Shown here piece after piece: positions 53,549 through 63,336 of a stretch of DNA of 64,000 nucleotides; the first letter of the stretch is position 1, and every line of letters begins with the position of its first letter. The stretch is from Geobacteraceae bacterium (lineage in GTDB: Bacteria > Desulfobacterota > Desulfuromonadia > Geobacterales > Pseudopelobacteraceae): NCBI GenBank assembly GCA_016720395.1, contig JADKKR010000008.1, positions 1-64,000 of the forward strand. The letters run 5' to 3'. Both the position numbers and the translations under genes were made by a program. The notes under the pieces are model-generated. The model did not search any database and was not told the DNA's origin. It saw nothing but the letters and a program-made list of their open reading frames with translations.

Positions 53549-54461
53549 AGATCGGCTTACCCTGGGCCTCGTAATATGTCCGTGCATTCAGTTCACCCAG
53601 CAGTCCCAGGACGATGAACTGGATGCCCATGAACAACAGGAAGGCAGTCAGGATTAAAAGAGGGTTGCGGTTCATGCTGTAATGTTCGAAGACCTTCATA
53701 TAGATGGTCATGCTTCCGCTTCCCAGGCCTGCCAGCAGGGTGTAAACGCCCCATTTGCCAAAGAGCTGAATCGGCTTGGTGGAGTAAGCCAGCAGGAATT
53801 TCACTGTCATCAGATCAAGGATAACCCGCAGGGTCCGGGAGATGCCGTATTTACTGGTCCCGTGCAGTCGGGGATGGTGGTTTACCGGAATCTCGGCGAC
53901 CTTTGCGCCTACCTGGGATGCCAGTGCCGGCACAAAGCGGTGCATCTCACCATACAGGTTGATACCGTCGAGCACCTCGCGGCGGTAGGCCTTCAGCGTA
54001 CAGCCGTAATCATGGAGATGAACGCCGGTGAGCCGTGAGATCAGGGCATTTGCAAGAATGGAAGGGATCTTGCGGGTGACAAAGGTGTCTTTCCGGTCGC
54101 TGCGCCAGCCGGAAACGACGTCGTATCCTTCGTGGAGTTTTTCTATGAGTCGCGGGATGTCAGCCGGGTCATTCTGAAGATCTCCGTCCATGGGAATGAT
54201 AATGTCGCCTGAAGCGGCATCAAAGCCGGCGGACATGGCGGCGGTCTGCCCGAAATTGCGGCGGAAACGAATGACCTTCACACGCAGGTCCTGTGCGGCT
54301 ATGGCCTTGAGAGCGCTGAAGGAGCCGTCTGCAGAGCCGTCATCAACCATGATGATTTCATAGTCGGTGTCAGTGGCATCCAGGGCGGTGATGATCGCCC
54401 GGTACAGATCTGAAATGTTATCTTCCTCATTATAAATCGGAACCACAATGCTGAAATTCAC
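53517..54461 (-). CDS. Family 2 glycosyltransferase with two C-terminal membrane spans (DPM1/ArnC type)
   Basis: The protein has about 314 residues from a GTG with GGAG 7 bases upstream. N-terminal GT-A domain (FSIVVPIYNEEDNI, IIMVDDGSADGSF, IPMDGDLQNDPADIP) and two hydrophobic segments near the end (GVYTLLAGLGSGSMTIYMKV; LLILTAFLLFMGIQFIVLGLLG). This layout fits polyprenyl-phosphate glycosyltransferases that load undecaprenyl phosphate with a sugar. It is adjacent to a GT4 and another GT2. Confidence 0.88.
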   Translation of the reverse strand: MNFSIVVPIYNEEDNISDLYRAIITALDATDTDYEIIMVDDGSADGSFSALKAIAAQDLRVKVIRFRRNFGQTAAMSAGFDAASGDIIIPMDGDLQNDPADIPRLIEKLHEGYDVVSGWRSDRKDTFVTRKIPSILANALISRLTGVHLHDYGCTLKAYRREVLDGINLYGEMHRFVPALASQVGAKVAEIPVNHHPRLHGTSKYGISRTLRVILDLMTVKFLLAYSTKPIQLFGKWGVYTLLAGLGSGSMTIYMKVFEHYSMNRNPLLILTAFLLFMGIQFIVLGLLGELNARTYYEAQGKPIYVVRDRVNLG

Positions 54462-54552
54462 AGAAACGCTCCAGATAAATTCACGAAATATCGGTGAACA
54501 ATGCGTAAACATAACAGAATCTTCTTTTTCTGCACACAGTTTATTGCATCGT

Positions 54553-55518
54553 TCACCAGGTCATTTGTCCAAACTCCTTTATCCTGCGAATGTTTAAGCC
54601 GGCATTTCCGCACGTGTCAGACCTGCCGCGCTTTCCGCCGAACAGGCCGCAGAGGAGTCCCCAGCCGTTCGACAGGTGCATAACGGGATAGAGCGGGATC
54701 AGCAGCAGCCTCGACAGTGATCCGGATGTTATGGCAGCAGCAACAGAGAAGCTGAGCACCAGTGCCAGATAAGTGAAGAGAGGTGCCGAAGTGAGACGGG
54801 TAAACGGCAGAAACGGAAGAATGATCAGGTAGAGGAGAAACAGCAGTGGAGCAAAACCGGTAATCGTACCCGGTCCGGCTATCAGGGTCTGTTGGGACCG
54901 CCCGCGACCATATGTGGCCATCTGCCGGATAAAGAGCTTCAGTGTTCGTCGTTGGCTGCGCTGGACAGCCATTCCGGGGGCGTGAATCAGCTTAAGGCCC
55001 TGGGAGGAAATCCTGTCAAGCAGTTCGTTTTCTTCGTTAGGGTACAGGCGCTCATCAAATCCGCCTGAATCAATAAAAACGTTGCGGCGTATTGCCAGGT
55101 TGCAGAGTATCAGTTCCTTGTCGGTGGTGCTGCGGGTGACACCGCTGGCCCGGTAACGGTTGCGTACGGCTCCGGCACCCAGAAGTGATGAAAGGGCGCT
55201 CCCGAAGAGTTGTTGCAGCAGGGAATCGCCGGTCGGGGTCAATGAAGGTCCACCTGCGACGGCAACGAGCGGGTCATCCATGATCTGTGCGCACAGCGCC
55301 AGGCCTTCCGCAGTGACGTGGGAGTCGTCGTCGAGAAAGTAGATGATGTCACCTTTAGCATCGTTCGCAGCCGTGTTGCGCTGCCTGCTCGGCGAACACC
55401 CCTCGGCGACAAGAACCTCGAACGGATGAAGTTCGGTTTCTTCCAGCAGGCGGAGCGGGCCGAGTGCGGAAACAAATCCGTCCGGTTTCACGGGAATGAT
55501 AAATGAAAAGGTCGCCAT
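54553..55518 (-). CDS. Family 2 glycosyltransferase, membrane-associated
   Basis: The protein has about 321 residues from the ATG giving MATFSFIIPVKPDG. GT-A features: QRNTAANDAKGDIIYFLDDDSHV (DDD motif) and GGFDERLYPNEENELLDRI. The C-terminal third has three hydrophobic segments (FAPLLFLLYLIILPFLP; LFTYLALVLSFSVAAAIT). It resembles glycosyltransferases of exopolysaccharide or lipid-linked glycan pathways; substrate unknown. The frame is open 14 codons further upstream. Confidence 0.85.
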   Translation of the reverse strand: MATFSFIIPVKPDGFVSALGPLRLLEETELHPFEVLVAEGCSPSRQRNTAANDAKGDIIYFLDDDSHVTAEGLALCAQIMDDPLVAVAGGPSLTPTGDSLLQQLFGSALSSLLGAGAVRNRYRASGVTRSTTDKELILCNLAIRRNVFIDSGGFDERLYPNEENELLDRISSQGLKLIHAPGMAVQRSQRRTLKLFIRQMATYGRGRSQQTLIAGPGTITGFAPLLFLLYLIILPFLPFTRLTSAPLFTYLALVLSFSVAAAITSGSLSRLLLIPLYPVMHLSNGWGLLCGLFGGKRGRSDTCGNAGLNIRRIKEFGQMTW

Positions 55519-55657
55519 GATAGTATCCTGAACCTCTGCCGGATTCATGCGTTGCCGCAATACGGTGAAGCCCCCTTGAACATGAACGGTACAGGATCAC
55601 GAAAAAGGAGGCTTCGGAGACGACACCCGAGAGGTGTCCATCAGTTGCAGTTTTTCT

Positions 55658-56517
55658 CTACATCTTTGGAGTGCTGCCGTAGCTGTGCAGACCTGACAGG
55701 AACAGGTTGACGCCCAGGTAGCAGAAGATCGTGGCGGCGAAGCCGATGATCGACAGCCATGCGGCACGCTTGCCGACCCAGCCCCTGGTGAAGCGGGCGT
55801 GCAGGAAGGCGGCGTAGACGAACCAGACGATCAGTGACCAGGTCTCCTTGGGGTCCCAGCTCCAGTAGGTGCCCCAGGCATAGTTGGCCCAGGCGGCGCC
55901 GGTGATGATCCCCAGGGTCAAGAGCGGAAATCCGATCATGATGGCGCGGTAGTTGAGGTCGTCCAGCACCCGGATGGGGGGAACATGCTCATGACGCTGG
56001 ATTCTCCGGCGGTCTGGCCGCTCTCGTCGTGAGAGGCCTTGATCAGGTACATGATCGAGACGCCGCAGGCCACGGCAAAGGCGGCGTAGCCGAGGAAGCA
56101 GGTGATGACGTGATAGGTGAGCCAGTTGCTCTGCAGGGCCGGTACGAGGGGTTCGATGCCGGTGTTCAGGCCGAGCTGGGCCCAGGCCATGCCCAGCAGT
56201 GCAAAGGGCATGACAAAGGCGCCGATGACCCGGTACTTGTACTTCAGGTCCAGCAGGGAGTAGATCAGTACGATTGTCCAGGAGAAGAAGACCACCGACT
56301 CGTAGAGGTTGGAGAGCGGTGCGTGGCCGACGCCCATGTCGTAGGACTCCTTCCAGCGCAGGGCGATGGCCCCGGTCTGGGCCAGCAGTCCGAAATAGGC
56401 TACATAAATACCGCCGGTGCCGAGGGCCTTGGAGCGGCTGGCCATGTGGGCGAAGAACAGCAGCATGGAGACAAGATAGGCAAAGGTGGTGACGTTAAAC
56501 AGAAGCGAACTGGTCAT
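55658..56517 (-). CDS. ccsA: Cytochrome c maturation protein CcsA/CcsB-type haem handler (one indel)
   Basis: The intended product has about 286 residues with eight membrane spans. The first part (MTSSLLFNVTTFAYLVSMLLF ... YESVVFFSWT) and the second (WANYAWGTYWSWDPKETWSLIVWFVYAAFLHAR, the WWD haem-handling motif) are in different frames because a run has six G/C where seven are needed (55976-55981). With ResB it forms the System II synthase that attaches haem to the many CXXCH proteins of this organism. Confidence 0.9.
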
Positions 56518-56534
56518 AATGGTTGAAACCTCCG

Positions 56535-57899
56535 CTAGATTTTAAGAGTGGTGAGTTTATCGGCCAGATCATCAAACTGCATACTGAAGGCCGCGTGGTT
56601 TTTGTTGGCATTGGCATACATGCGGGCATGCCCTTTCGATACGATGACCCAGACCCGCTTGTGTGACATGAAAAAAGCAATGTACAGGCCGATGCACATC
56701 AGGGTACACCCCACCCAGACGATCTCGACCCCCGGGTCTTTGGCTACCTGCAGGCCGGTGAACATGCGGGCGTTAGTGCCCTCATAATTGAATGTGAGTT
56801 CGTCTCCCCGCTGAGCATTCATCTCCGGGTAGTTCTTGAGGACAATAAAGGTCTGGGGGGCCTTGCCTTTGAATGTGACTTCGACGCGCGCCGCCGGGCC
56901 GGTGAAACCGGGCATGAACTGTCGAACTTCCTCGGTTGATTCCAGCAATTTGAAAGTCGTGCCGTCCTTCAAAGCCGTCGCGGCGCCTGCACGGATAGCG
57001 ATTTTTTCAGCAGCACCACCTGAACGGGGTATTGCGCTGAAGAAATGATCGCTGCCTTCACTGGCCTGGCCGTAGCTGGACTGGTAAAAGGTGATGCCCT
57101 TGTAGGTCATCGGGTCGTTGACGATGACTTTCACCTTCTCGTAACCCGGGACCGGCTTCCCGTTTTCCAGAACCGTCAGGATACTTCTGAATTCTTTAGG
57201 AGCACCGTTGTTATACAGGGTCACATTGAAATTTTCGCAGAAAACTTCGAAGCCGAGAGGGATTGGAGAGCCGTTCTGGCCTTCTATGCTGGTAACCCCG
57301 GAGCCTTCTGCGATGTTGATCATACCTTTGTAGCCGAACAGGGAACCGATGATGGCACCGACAAAGATCACCAGAATGCTGGAGTGCACAACATAAACTC
57401 CCAGTCGGCTCCAGGCGCTCTTCTGTGAAAATATGTGGTAATCACCGCTATGTTCGGTTACCACCGGTGCACTGAACTCCTTGCCGAGGAATTCGGCAAA
57501 CTTTGCTTGTGCGCTTTCAGCCGACCCGGAGAATGTGACCTCCTTTTTCAGGGAGAACGAGTTTCTCATTGAATCGCCCAGCACCAGTGTCGGCTCGCTG
57601 ATGAATTTGAACACATGGGGCAGTCGCTTGATGGAACAGGAGACCAGGTTGAGGCTGAATACATACAGCAGGGTGATGAACCACCAGGAGTGGTACATGT
57701 CGAAGAAGCCAAGCTTCCCGTAGATCTGCAGTTTCGTGGGGCTTATCTTGGCAATGTACTCAGGAGGGATCGCCCCCTGGGGGAGGATTGTGCCGATGAT
57801 CGAGGTAAGGGCCAGAGAAATGAGCAGGAACATCGTGAGTTTGAGTGAACAGAAAAAATCCCAGACGATTTGAACAAAGTTGCGTTCGTTGGTTGCCAA
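56535..57899 (-). CDS. resB: System II cytochrome c biogenesis protein ResB
   Basis: The protein has about 454 residues from a TTG start (LATNERNFVQIVWDFFCSLK) with GGAG 6 bases upstream; an ATG 17 codons further up is less likely. Membrane spans near the N-terminus (LTMFLLISLALTSIIGTILPQG; WWFITLLYVFSLNLVSCSIKRL), a third after a large periplasmic segment start, and a last one near residue 410 enclose the long periplasmic domain. It works with CcsA, whose gene starts 17 bp downstream. Confidence 0.92.
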   Translation of the reverse strand: MATNERNFVQIVWDFFCSLKLTMFLLISLALTSIIGTILPQGAIPPEYIAKISPTKLQIYGKLGFFDMYHSWWFITLLYVFSLNLVSCSIKRLPHVFKFISEPTLVLGDSMRNSFSLKKEVTFSGSAESAQAKFAEFLGKEFSAPVVTEHSGDYHIFSQKSAWSRLGVYVVHSSILVIFVGAIIGSLFGYKGMINIAEGSGVTSIEGQNGSPIPLGFEVFCENFNVTLYNNGAPKEFRSILTVLENGKPVPGYEKVKVIVNDPMTYKGITFYQSSYGQASEGSDHFFSAIPRSGGAAEKIAIRAGAATALKDGTTFKLLESTEEVRQFMPGFTGPAARVEVTFKGKAPQTFIVLKNYPEMNAQRGDELTFNYEGTNARMFTGLQVAKDPGVEIVWVGCTLMCIGLYIAFFMSHKRVWVIVSKGHARMYANANKNHAAFSMQFDDLADKLTTLKI

Positions 57900-58017
57900 T
57901 GGTATCTCCAAGTATAGAGTGGTGTAATAAGCGCAACGGACCTTCTGCACTTATATAATCAAGAAATAATAGCCCAAAACAATAAAAAACGGTACATTTT
58001 TTTATACTGCAGGCAAA

Positions 58018-58054
58018 GAAAAGGGGTAGCAATGTCCCCATTGCTACCCCTTTT
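58018..58054. terminator. Terminator downstream of the PpcA-like gene
   Basis: Perfect 16-bp stem AAAAGGGGTAGCAATG/CATTGCTACCCCTTTT with a 4-base loop; it can act in both directions and separates the cytochrome gene from resB-ccsA. Confidence 0.92.
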
Positions 58055-58074
58055 AAGTCAAATGTTCCGAAGTC

Positions 58075-58335
58075 TTACTTGTGGCATTCCTTGCAGGACG
58101 TAGGCCCTTTCTTCATGTCGGCATGGCAGCCTTTGCAGGTCTTGTGTGACCACTCTTTGCCAAAGCCTTCGATTTTTCCGGGACCTTTCTCGTGGCATTT
58201 TTTGCAGTCACCCACTGCAGTCTGGTGAGCTTTGTGGTTGAATTTCACACCTTTTTTCAGATCCATGACGTCAGCGGCACATGCAGTGCCAGCAAATGCG
58301 ACTACAGCAAACAGGGCGATAACAACTTTCTTCAT
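58075..58335 (-). CDS. PpcA-family periplasmic trihaem cytochrome c7
   Basis: The protein has 86 residues. Signal peptide (MKKVVIALFAVVAFAGTACA) and three haem sites (CKKCH, CKGCH, CKECH). The sequence HKAHQTAVGDCKKCHEKGPG and KIEGFGKEWSH is close to the Geobacter PpcA-E cytochromes, which carry electrons across the periplasm to outer-membrane conduits. A GGAGG precedes the ATG. It has its own terminator. It could serve as electron carrier for the 19-34 kb cluster. Confidence 0.93.
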   Translation of the reverse strand: MKKVVIALFAVVAFAGTACAADVMDLKKGVKFNHKAHQTAVGDCKKCHEKGPGKIEGFGKEWSHKTCKGCHADMKKGPTSCKECHK

Positions 58336-58417
58336 TTCTACTACCTCCAAAAAGATTTTAAAAAAAACTATACTGTCTGTGATCAATAATTGTCAAGCCA
58401 AATGTATACACAACCAA

Positions 58418-58915
58418 CTACCCCTGCAGTGCGGCATCTTTCGCCTCTACTTCCTTATCCATATCACTTCGATAGTCGTTCAGTGCCTTGGCTAGACGCT
58501 CATCGTTCAGGGCCAGGATCTGTATGCAGAACAGCCCTGCATTCTTGGCGCCGGCCTTGCCGATCGCCATGGTGGCAACCGGAATGCCTCCGGGCATCTG
58601 CACGGTGGAGTAGAGCGCGTCCACACCATTCAGGGCGCCTCCCGGCATGGGAACACCGATCACCGGCAGGGTGGTCTTGGCGGCGACGACACCGGCCAGA
58701 TGGGCAGCCATTCCGGCTCCGGCGATGATGATCCGGATGCCCCGTCCGGCGGCTTCCGAAGCCAGCGCCATGGTCCTGACAGGCGATCTGTGGGCCGAGG
58801 AGATGCGGATCTCATAGGCCACTCCAAACTTAACAAGAATATCAGCTGCTTCCTGCATGACCGGCAGATCGGAATCGCTGCCCATCATGATCAGAACCTT
58901 CGGCATATCAGCCAT
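58418..58915 (-). CDS. purE: N5-carboxyaminoimidazole ribonucleotide mutase PurE
   Basis: The 165-residue class I PurE contains GSDSDLPVMQEAADIL, ISSAHRSP (catalytic His), AGAGMAAHLAGVVAA and VGVPM-type MPGGALNGVDALYSTVQMP. It isomerises N5-CAIR to CAIR in purine synthesis. The second ATG (58915) has GAGGAG at good spacing; one 6 bases upstream is too close to it. It follows purD by 27 bp. Confidence 0.96.
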   Translation of the reverse strand: MADMPKVLIMMGSDSDLPVMQEAADILVKFGVAYEIRISSAHRSPVRTMALASEAAGRGIRIIIAGAGMAAHLAGVVAAKTTLPVIGVPMPGGALNGVDALYSTVQMPGGIPVATMAIGKAGAKNAGLFCIQILALNDERLAKALNDYRSDMDKEVEAKDAALQG

Positions 58916-58942
58916 ACACATCTCCTCTTCTCCAATAAAATT

Positions 58943-60217
58943 CTATGTCCGTCCGAGCGCCTTCCTGCCGATATCGCTGCGGAACTGAACACCATTCCAG
59001 CTGATACAGTCAACCGCACCGTACGCGGTTGAGATAGCCTGCTGCACGGAGTCGCCCAGGGCCGTCACGCCCAGGACCCGCCCACCGTTGGTCACACAGC
59101 GGCCTTCCTTGACGGCGGTGCCGGCATGGAACACATACACGTCATCGATCCGGGCGGCTTCCGCCAGGCCGTTGATAACATCAGCTCTTCGATAGTCACC
59201 GGGGTAGCCCTCTGCAGCCATGACGACGCAGACGGCTGCCTTGTCGTGCCATTCGATTGAGTGTGAGCCAAGATCACCTTCGGCCACCGCCATCAGGACC
59301 GGTACGATATCCGACTTCATCCGCATCAGCAGCGGCTGGCACTCCGGGTCTCCGAACCGGGCATTGAATTCCAGGGTTTTGACCTGTCCGTCCTTGACCA
59401 TCAGTCCTGCATAGAGTACTCCGCGATAGGGTCGACCTTCTGCGGCCATGCCTTTCACGGTCGGGAGGATCACCTGCTGCATGGCCTTTTCATGGATATC
59501 ACGTGTAACCACCGGTGCGGGCGAATAGGCACCCATTCCGCCTGTATTGGGCCCCTGGTCGCCATCAAAGATAGCTTTGTGATCCTGGGCGCTTGCCAGC
59601 GGGACTATCTTTGTCCCATCCGTGATGACCAGGAACGAGGCCTCTTCTCCGGTCAGGAACTCTTCGATGACGACCCGTGAGCCGGCACTTCCGAAGGCGT
59701 TTCCGCTGAGCATCTCCCGGACTGCATCAACAGCCTCTTCGCACGTCCGGGCAATGATGACACCTTTACCGGCGGCCAGGCCATCGGCCTTGACTACGAT
59801 CGGCGCCCCGGTCCGTTTGATGAAGGCTTCAGCCTCTGCCTGATCGGTAAAAACACCGTAGGCTGCCGTCGGTACGCCGTATTTCTGCATCAGATCTTTC
59901 GAGAAGGCCTTACTGCCCTCGATGAAGGCTGCCTTTTGTGAAGGTCCGAACACTTTGAGCCCGTGAGATTCGAACAGATCGACGATTCCCAGGGAGAGCG
60001 GCTGTTCGGGGCCCACAACTGTCAGATCGATCCTGTTTTCGAAGGCAAATGCCAGCAGTTTGTCCAACTGGTCAACGGCAATCGGGAGGTTCTCGGCCAG
60101 AGCCGCCGTGCCCGGGTTGCCCGGCGCACAGTACAGCTTTGTTACCAGCGGCGACTGTGCAATTTTCCAGGTCAGTGCATGTTCGCGGCCACCGCCGCCG
60201 ACTACCAGAACTTTCAT
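58943..60217 (-). CDS. purD: Phosphoribosylamine-glycine ligase PurD
   Basis: The 424-residue ATP-grasp enzyme makes GAR from phosphoribosylamine, glycine and ATP. VVGGGGREHALTWKIAQSP at the start, GPSQKAAFIEGSKAFSKDLM, VKADGLAAGKGV, DQGPNTGGMGAYSPAP and EFNARFGDPECQPLL are all diagnostic. Full length, intact, between purH and purE. Confidence 0.97.
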   Translation of the reverse strand: MKVLVVGGGGREHALTWKIAQSPLVTKLYCAPGNPGTAALAENLPIAVDQLDKLLAFAFENRIDLTVVGPEQPLSLGIVDLFESHGLKVFGPSQKAAFIEGSKAFSKDLMQKYGVPTAAYGVFTDQAEAEAFIKRTGAPIVVKADGLAAGKGVIIARTCEEAVDAVREMLSGNAFGSAGSRVVIEEFLTGEEASFLVITDGTKIVPLASAQDHKAIFDGDQGPNTGGMGAYSPAPVVTRDIHEKAMQQVILPTVKGMAAEGRPYRGVLYAGLMVKDGQVKTLEFNARFGDPECQPLLMRMKSDIVPVLMAVAEGDLGSHSIEWHDKAAVCVVMAAEGYPGDYRRADVINGLAEAARIDDVYVFHAGTAVKEGRCVTNGGRVLGVTALGDSVQQAISTAYGAVDCISWNGVQFRSDIGRKALGRT

Positions 60218-60295
60218 ATCAGTACCTCAAATAGTTAATCACTCCGCCATATGTCCTTACACTGTGTAAACAAAAACTTCAGAAAACATTATTAC

Positions 60296-60374
60296 TCACG
60301 CTACGACGCAACGACACAACGATAGTCTGAAAACATTATGGTGTTAATCGTTGCCTCGTCGCGTCGTTGCGTGA
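60296..60374. repeat. Inverted repeat in the purH-purD gap
   Basis: Arms of 28 bases (60296-60323 and 60347-60374) are complementary at 24 positions (arm core ACGACGCAACGAC), loop 23 bases. No T tract. It is a hairpin between two genes of one pathway and may be an mRNA-stability or processing element, or a dispersed repeat. Confidence 0.85.
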
Positions 60375-60401
60375 AAAAGCTTTATTATGTTTAAGCTACA
60401 A

Positions 60402-61958
60402 TCAGTGACGGAAGTGCCGCATACCGGTGAAAATCATGGCAATCCCATGCTCATTGGCGGCCTTGATCACCTCTTCATCTCGTACGCTGCCGCCCGGTTG
60501 GATAATGGCAGTTACTCCGGCTTCGGCAGCCGCATCCACTCCATCCCTGAAAGGGAAAAACGCGTCCGAGGCCAGTACCGTTCCCTTAGTGGGCAGCAGG
60601 GACTTCTGGACAGCGATGCGGGAAGAATCAACCCGTGACATCTGGCCGGCTCCGATGCCCACGGTCTGGTCGCGGCTGGTAAACACGATAGCGTTGGACT
60701 TGACGTGTTTGCAGACCCGCCATGCGAAATCAAGCGCTTCACACTCGCTCAAGGTTGGAGTGCGCTCGGACACCACCTTGCAGTCAGCTGCCCGGATCAT
60801 GCCCAGGTCCCGTCCCTGAACGAGCAGGCCGCCGGTGACCTTCTTCAGGTCGTATCCGCCGGCCCGGTATTCTGTCAGCAGCGGTACCTGCATGACGCGG
60901 ATGTTCTTTTTGGCGGTGAAGATGTTCAGTGCCTCATCGCTGTATCCCGGGGCGATCACCGCTTCCAGAAAGGTCGAGGTTAATTCCCTGGCTGTGTCTG
61001 CATCCACCGTACGGTTAAAGCCGACAATACCTCCGAAGGCCGAAACCGGATCACATTCGCGTGCCTTGAGGTATGCGCTCAGCGGAGAATCTGCCAGGGC
61101 GACGCCGCAGGGATTGGTGTGTTTGATGATCACAGCCGCCGACTGTTCGAACTCCTTGACGGTCTCGATGGCTGCGTCCAGATCGATGATGTTGTTGAAG
61201 GAAAGTTCCTTGCCCTGCAGTTGAACCGCTGTCGAGACACACGGTTCCGTGACGTTCTTCTCTGCATAGAACGCTGCTGTCTGTTGCGGGTTTTCTCCGT
61301 AGCGCAGGTCCTGGGTCTTGCTGACCTGGATTGTTAGGGTGGCCGGGTAGTCCGCGACACCTTCGCCGAGACGGGCTCCCAGATAGTTCGAGATGGCTCC
61401 GTCATAGGCGGCCGTGTGCTGGAACACCTTGACCGCCAGGCCGAAATTGGTGGCAGCGGAAACAGTGCCGCCGGTGGATTCCATTTCATCGAGAACCGGT
61501 GCATAGTCAGCGCAATCCACCAGCACCGTCACGTCGGGATAGTTCTTTGCGGCCGAGCGCAGCATGGTCGGCCCCCCGATGTCGATGTTCTCGATGGCGT
61601 CTTCAAGATGACAGCCTTCTTTGGCGGTCGTGGCTTCGAAGGGGTAGAGGTTGACCACCACCATATCGATGTTCTGGATGCCATGTTCCTTCATCTTGGC
61701 AACGTGCTCAGGGTTGGAGCGCATTCCCAGCAGGCCGCCGTGCACCTTGGGGTGCAGGGTCTTGACCCGGCCGTCCAGCATCTCGGGGAACCCGGTGAAT
61801 TCTGATACATCCATGACGTTCAGTCCGGCCTCGCGCAGCAGTTTTGCCGTACCGCCGGTGGAAAGAATCTCTACGCCGTACGCGGCCAGTTTCTTTGAAA
61901 ACTCAATGATCCCCGTTTTGTCTGAGACGCTGATCAGCGCCCGGGTGATGTGTGCCAT
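60402..61958 (-). CDS. purH: Bifunctional AICAR formyltransferase/IMP cyclohydrolase PurH
   Basis: The 518-residue enzyme carries out the last two steps of IMP synthesis. N-terminal MGS-like IMP cyclohydrolase (ALISVSDKTGIIEF, ILSTGGTAKLL, GRVKTLHPKVHGGLL) and C-terminal AICAR transformylase (LRYGENPQQTAAFY, IIKHTNPCGVAL, FFPFRDGVDAAAEAGVTAIIQPGGSVRDEEVI). GGAGCTGG precedes the ATG. Intact. Confidence 0.97.
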   Translation of the reverse strand: MAHITRALISVSDKTGIIEFSKKLAAYGVEILSTGGTAKLLREAGLNVMDVSEFTGFPEMLDGRVKTLHPKVHGGLLGMRSNPEHVAKMKEHGIQNIDMVVVNLYPFEATTAKEGCHLEDAIENIDIGGPTMLRSAAKNYPDVTVLVDCADYAPVLDEMESTGGTVSAATNFGLAVKVFQHTAAYDGAISNYLGARLGEGVADYPATLTIQVSKTQDLRYGENPQQTAAFYAEKNVTEPCVSTAVQLQGKELSFNNIIDLDAAIETVKEFEQSAAVIIKHTNPCGVALADSPLSAYLKARECDPVSAFGGIVGFNRTVDADTARELTSTFLEAVIAPGYSDEALNIFTAKKNIRVMQVPLLTEYRAGGYDLKKVTGGLLVQGRDLGMIRAADCKVVSERTPTLSECEALDFAWRVCKHVKSNAIVFTSRDQTVGIGAGQMSRVDSSRIAVQKSLLPTKGTVLASDAFFPFRDGVDAAAEAGVTAIIQPGGSVRDEEVIKAANEHGIAMIFTGMRHFRH

Positions 61959-62063
61959 TGGTGCCAGCTCCTTTTATGTATCGTAGTCAGTTCAGCAGGG
62001 AAGAAATACTCTGGTACACATATGATGCAGAAATGATTATCCCGCTGACGTGCGTAACCCGTT

Positions 62064-63332
62064 TCAGGGTGTCGGGAAGCCGATGTGCTGCATGAACAGC
62101 GTTTCAAACAGCGGTGTCCCGGAAAGCGGCACTACCCGAAAGTGTGTGCCGAGCAGCTCTGTCGAAGCGAAAGCGTCTCCCGCGATCAGGGCCCGTTCGA
62201 CGCCCGTCAGGGCTCCTTCAGGGGTAAAACGGGTAATGTGTACCATGCCTTCATCGAAAATTCCAATGGTTTTGAGCCATTCCGGTTCTAATACCGCCCC
62301 GAAGGAACCGGTCAAAACCACCTCTGTCAAGGCCTGGAAACGTATACGCGCCTTGTCGGCCAGAACGTCCATGCCTGCGCGGATGGCACCCTTGGCCAGT
62401 TGTATCTGGCGGATGTCTCCCTGGGTCAGCACGAGCAGATTCCTGGCATCACGATGCAGTACGAATGCGTTTTCACCATGATGATCAATGACCCGGTTCG
62501 CAAGGTTGGAAGGGATTTCACTGCTGTCACGTAAACGGCCTCCCGGTTCGACAATATCGTGCTGCAGCAGCGCTGTAATTGTCTCGATAGCCGCTGAACC
62601 GCAGATGCCGACGGGGGGCAGATTCCCGATGGTGGAGACCGTCACCCTGCCGTCGTTGATGGCTAGCGAACAGATTGCGCCCGGCAGCGCGGCCATGCCG
62701 CAGGAAAGGTTGCCCCCTTCGAAGGCGGGACCGGCAGCTGCCGATGTTGCCCAGATCGTGTCCTCTGCGACCAGGGCGATCTCCCCGTTTGTACCCATGT
62801 CGAGAAAAAGGTGCGGTTTGAGAGGGGGAGGGGCAGCTCCTGAATTCAGGCGGGCTGAAAGCTCACCATAGAGGAAGGCAACGGTGTCCCCACCAACAAA
62901 GCCGCCGGGGGAGGGGAAGATGTAGACCGGTGCGGCACCCTGCCAGCCGAGTTCTGCTGCGGTGCGTGTTGTGCCGGCAGTCTTCAGTGGACGGTAGGGC
63001 GGGAAGGCCAGGGACCTGACCGGCAACCCCAGCAGGATGTGCTGCATGGCCGGATTGCCGGCAACCGCGATCTGTTGCACCTCACACAAGGAGATGCCGG
63101 TTGTTGCGCACAGTTCACACACCAGACGCCAGAGTTCGACCCGGATCAGGGATGACAACTCTCCCAGAATGGCATCAGAGCAAACCGCCGCATCCAGGCG
63201 TGAAACCACATCGGTGCCAAAGCTGCGCTGCGGATTCAGACTGCCGGTCATTGCCAGGCGTCTGCCGCTGGCCGGCTCTATCAGAGAGGCGGCCAGAGTG
63301 GTGGTTCCCAGGTCGATGGCGATGGCATACAT
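62064..63332 (-). CDS. ASKHA-domain protein resembling RACo/RamA C-terminal region
   Basis: The protein has 422 residues from the ATG giving MYAIAIDLGTTTLAASLIEP. It matches the ATPase part of reductive activators of corrinoid proteins (DUF4445 type): IDLGTTT, GNPAMQHILLG, FVGGDTVAFLYG, LFLDMGTNGEIAL, GPAFEGGNLSCGM and ICGSAAIETI. The usual N-terminal [2Fe-2S] domain is absent. By family it could use ATP to drive reduction of a low-potential cofactor, with electrons from a separate protein; no corrinoid enzyme is in the window. It starts 4 bp after selD. Confidence 0.8.
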   Translation of the reverse strand: MYAIAIDLGTTTLAASLIEPASGRRLAMTGSLNPQRSFGTDVVSRLDAAVCSDAILGELSSLIRVELWRLVCELCATTGISLCEVQQIAVAGNPAMQHILLGLPVRSLAFPPYRPLKTAGTTRTAAELGWQGAAPVYIFPSPGGFVGGDTVAFLYGELSARLNSGAAPPPLKPHLFLDMGTNGEIALVAEDTIWATSAAAGPAFEGGNLSCGMAALPGAICSLAINDGRVTVSTIGNLPPVGICGSAAIETITALLQHDIVEPGGRLRDSSEIPSNLANRVIDHHGENAFVLHRDARNLLVLTQGDIRQIQLAKGAIRAGMDVLADKARIRFQALTEVVLTGSFGAVLEPEWLKTIGIFDEGMVHITRFTPEGALTGVERALIAGDAFASTELLGTHFRVVPLSGTPLFETLFMQHIGFPTP

Positions 63333-63336
63333 GCGC

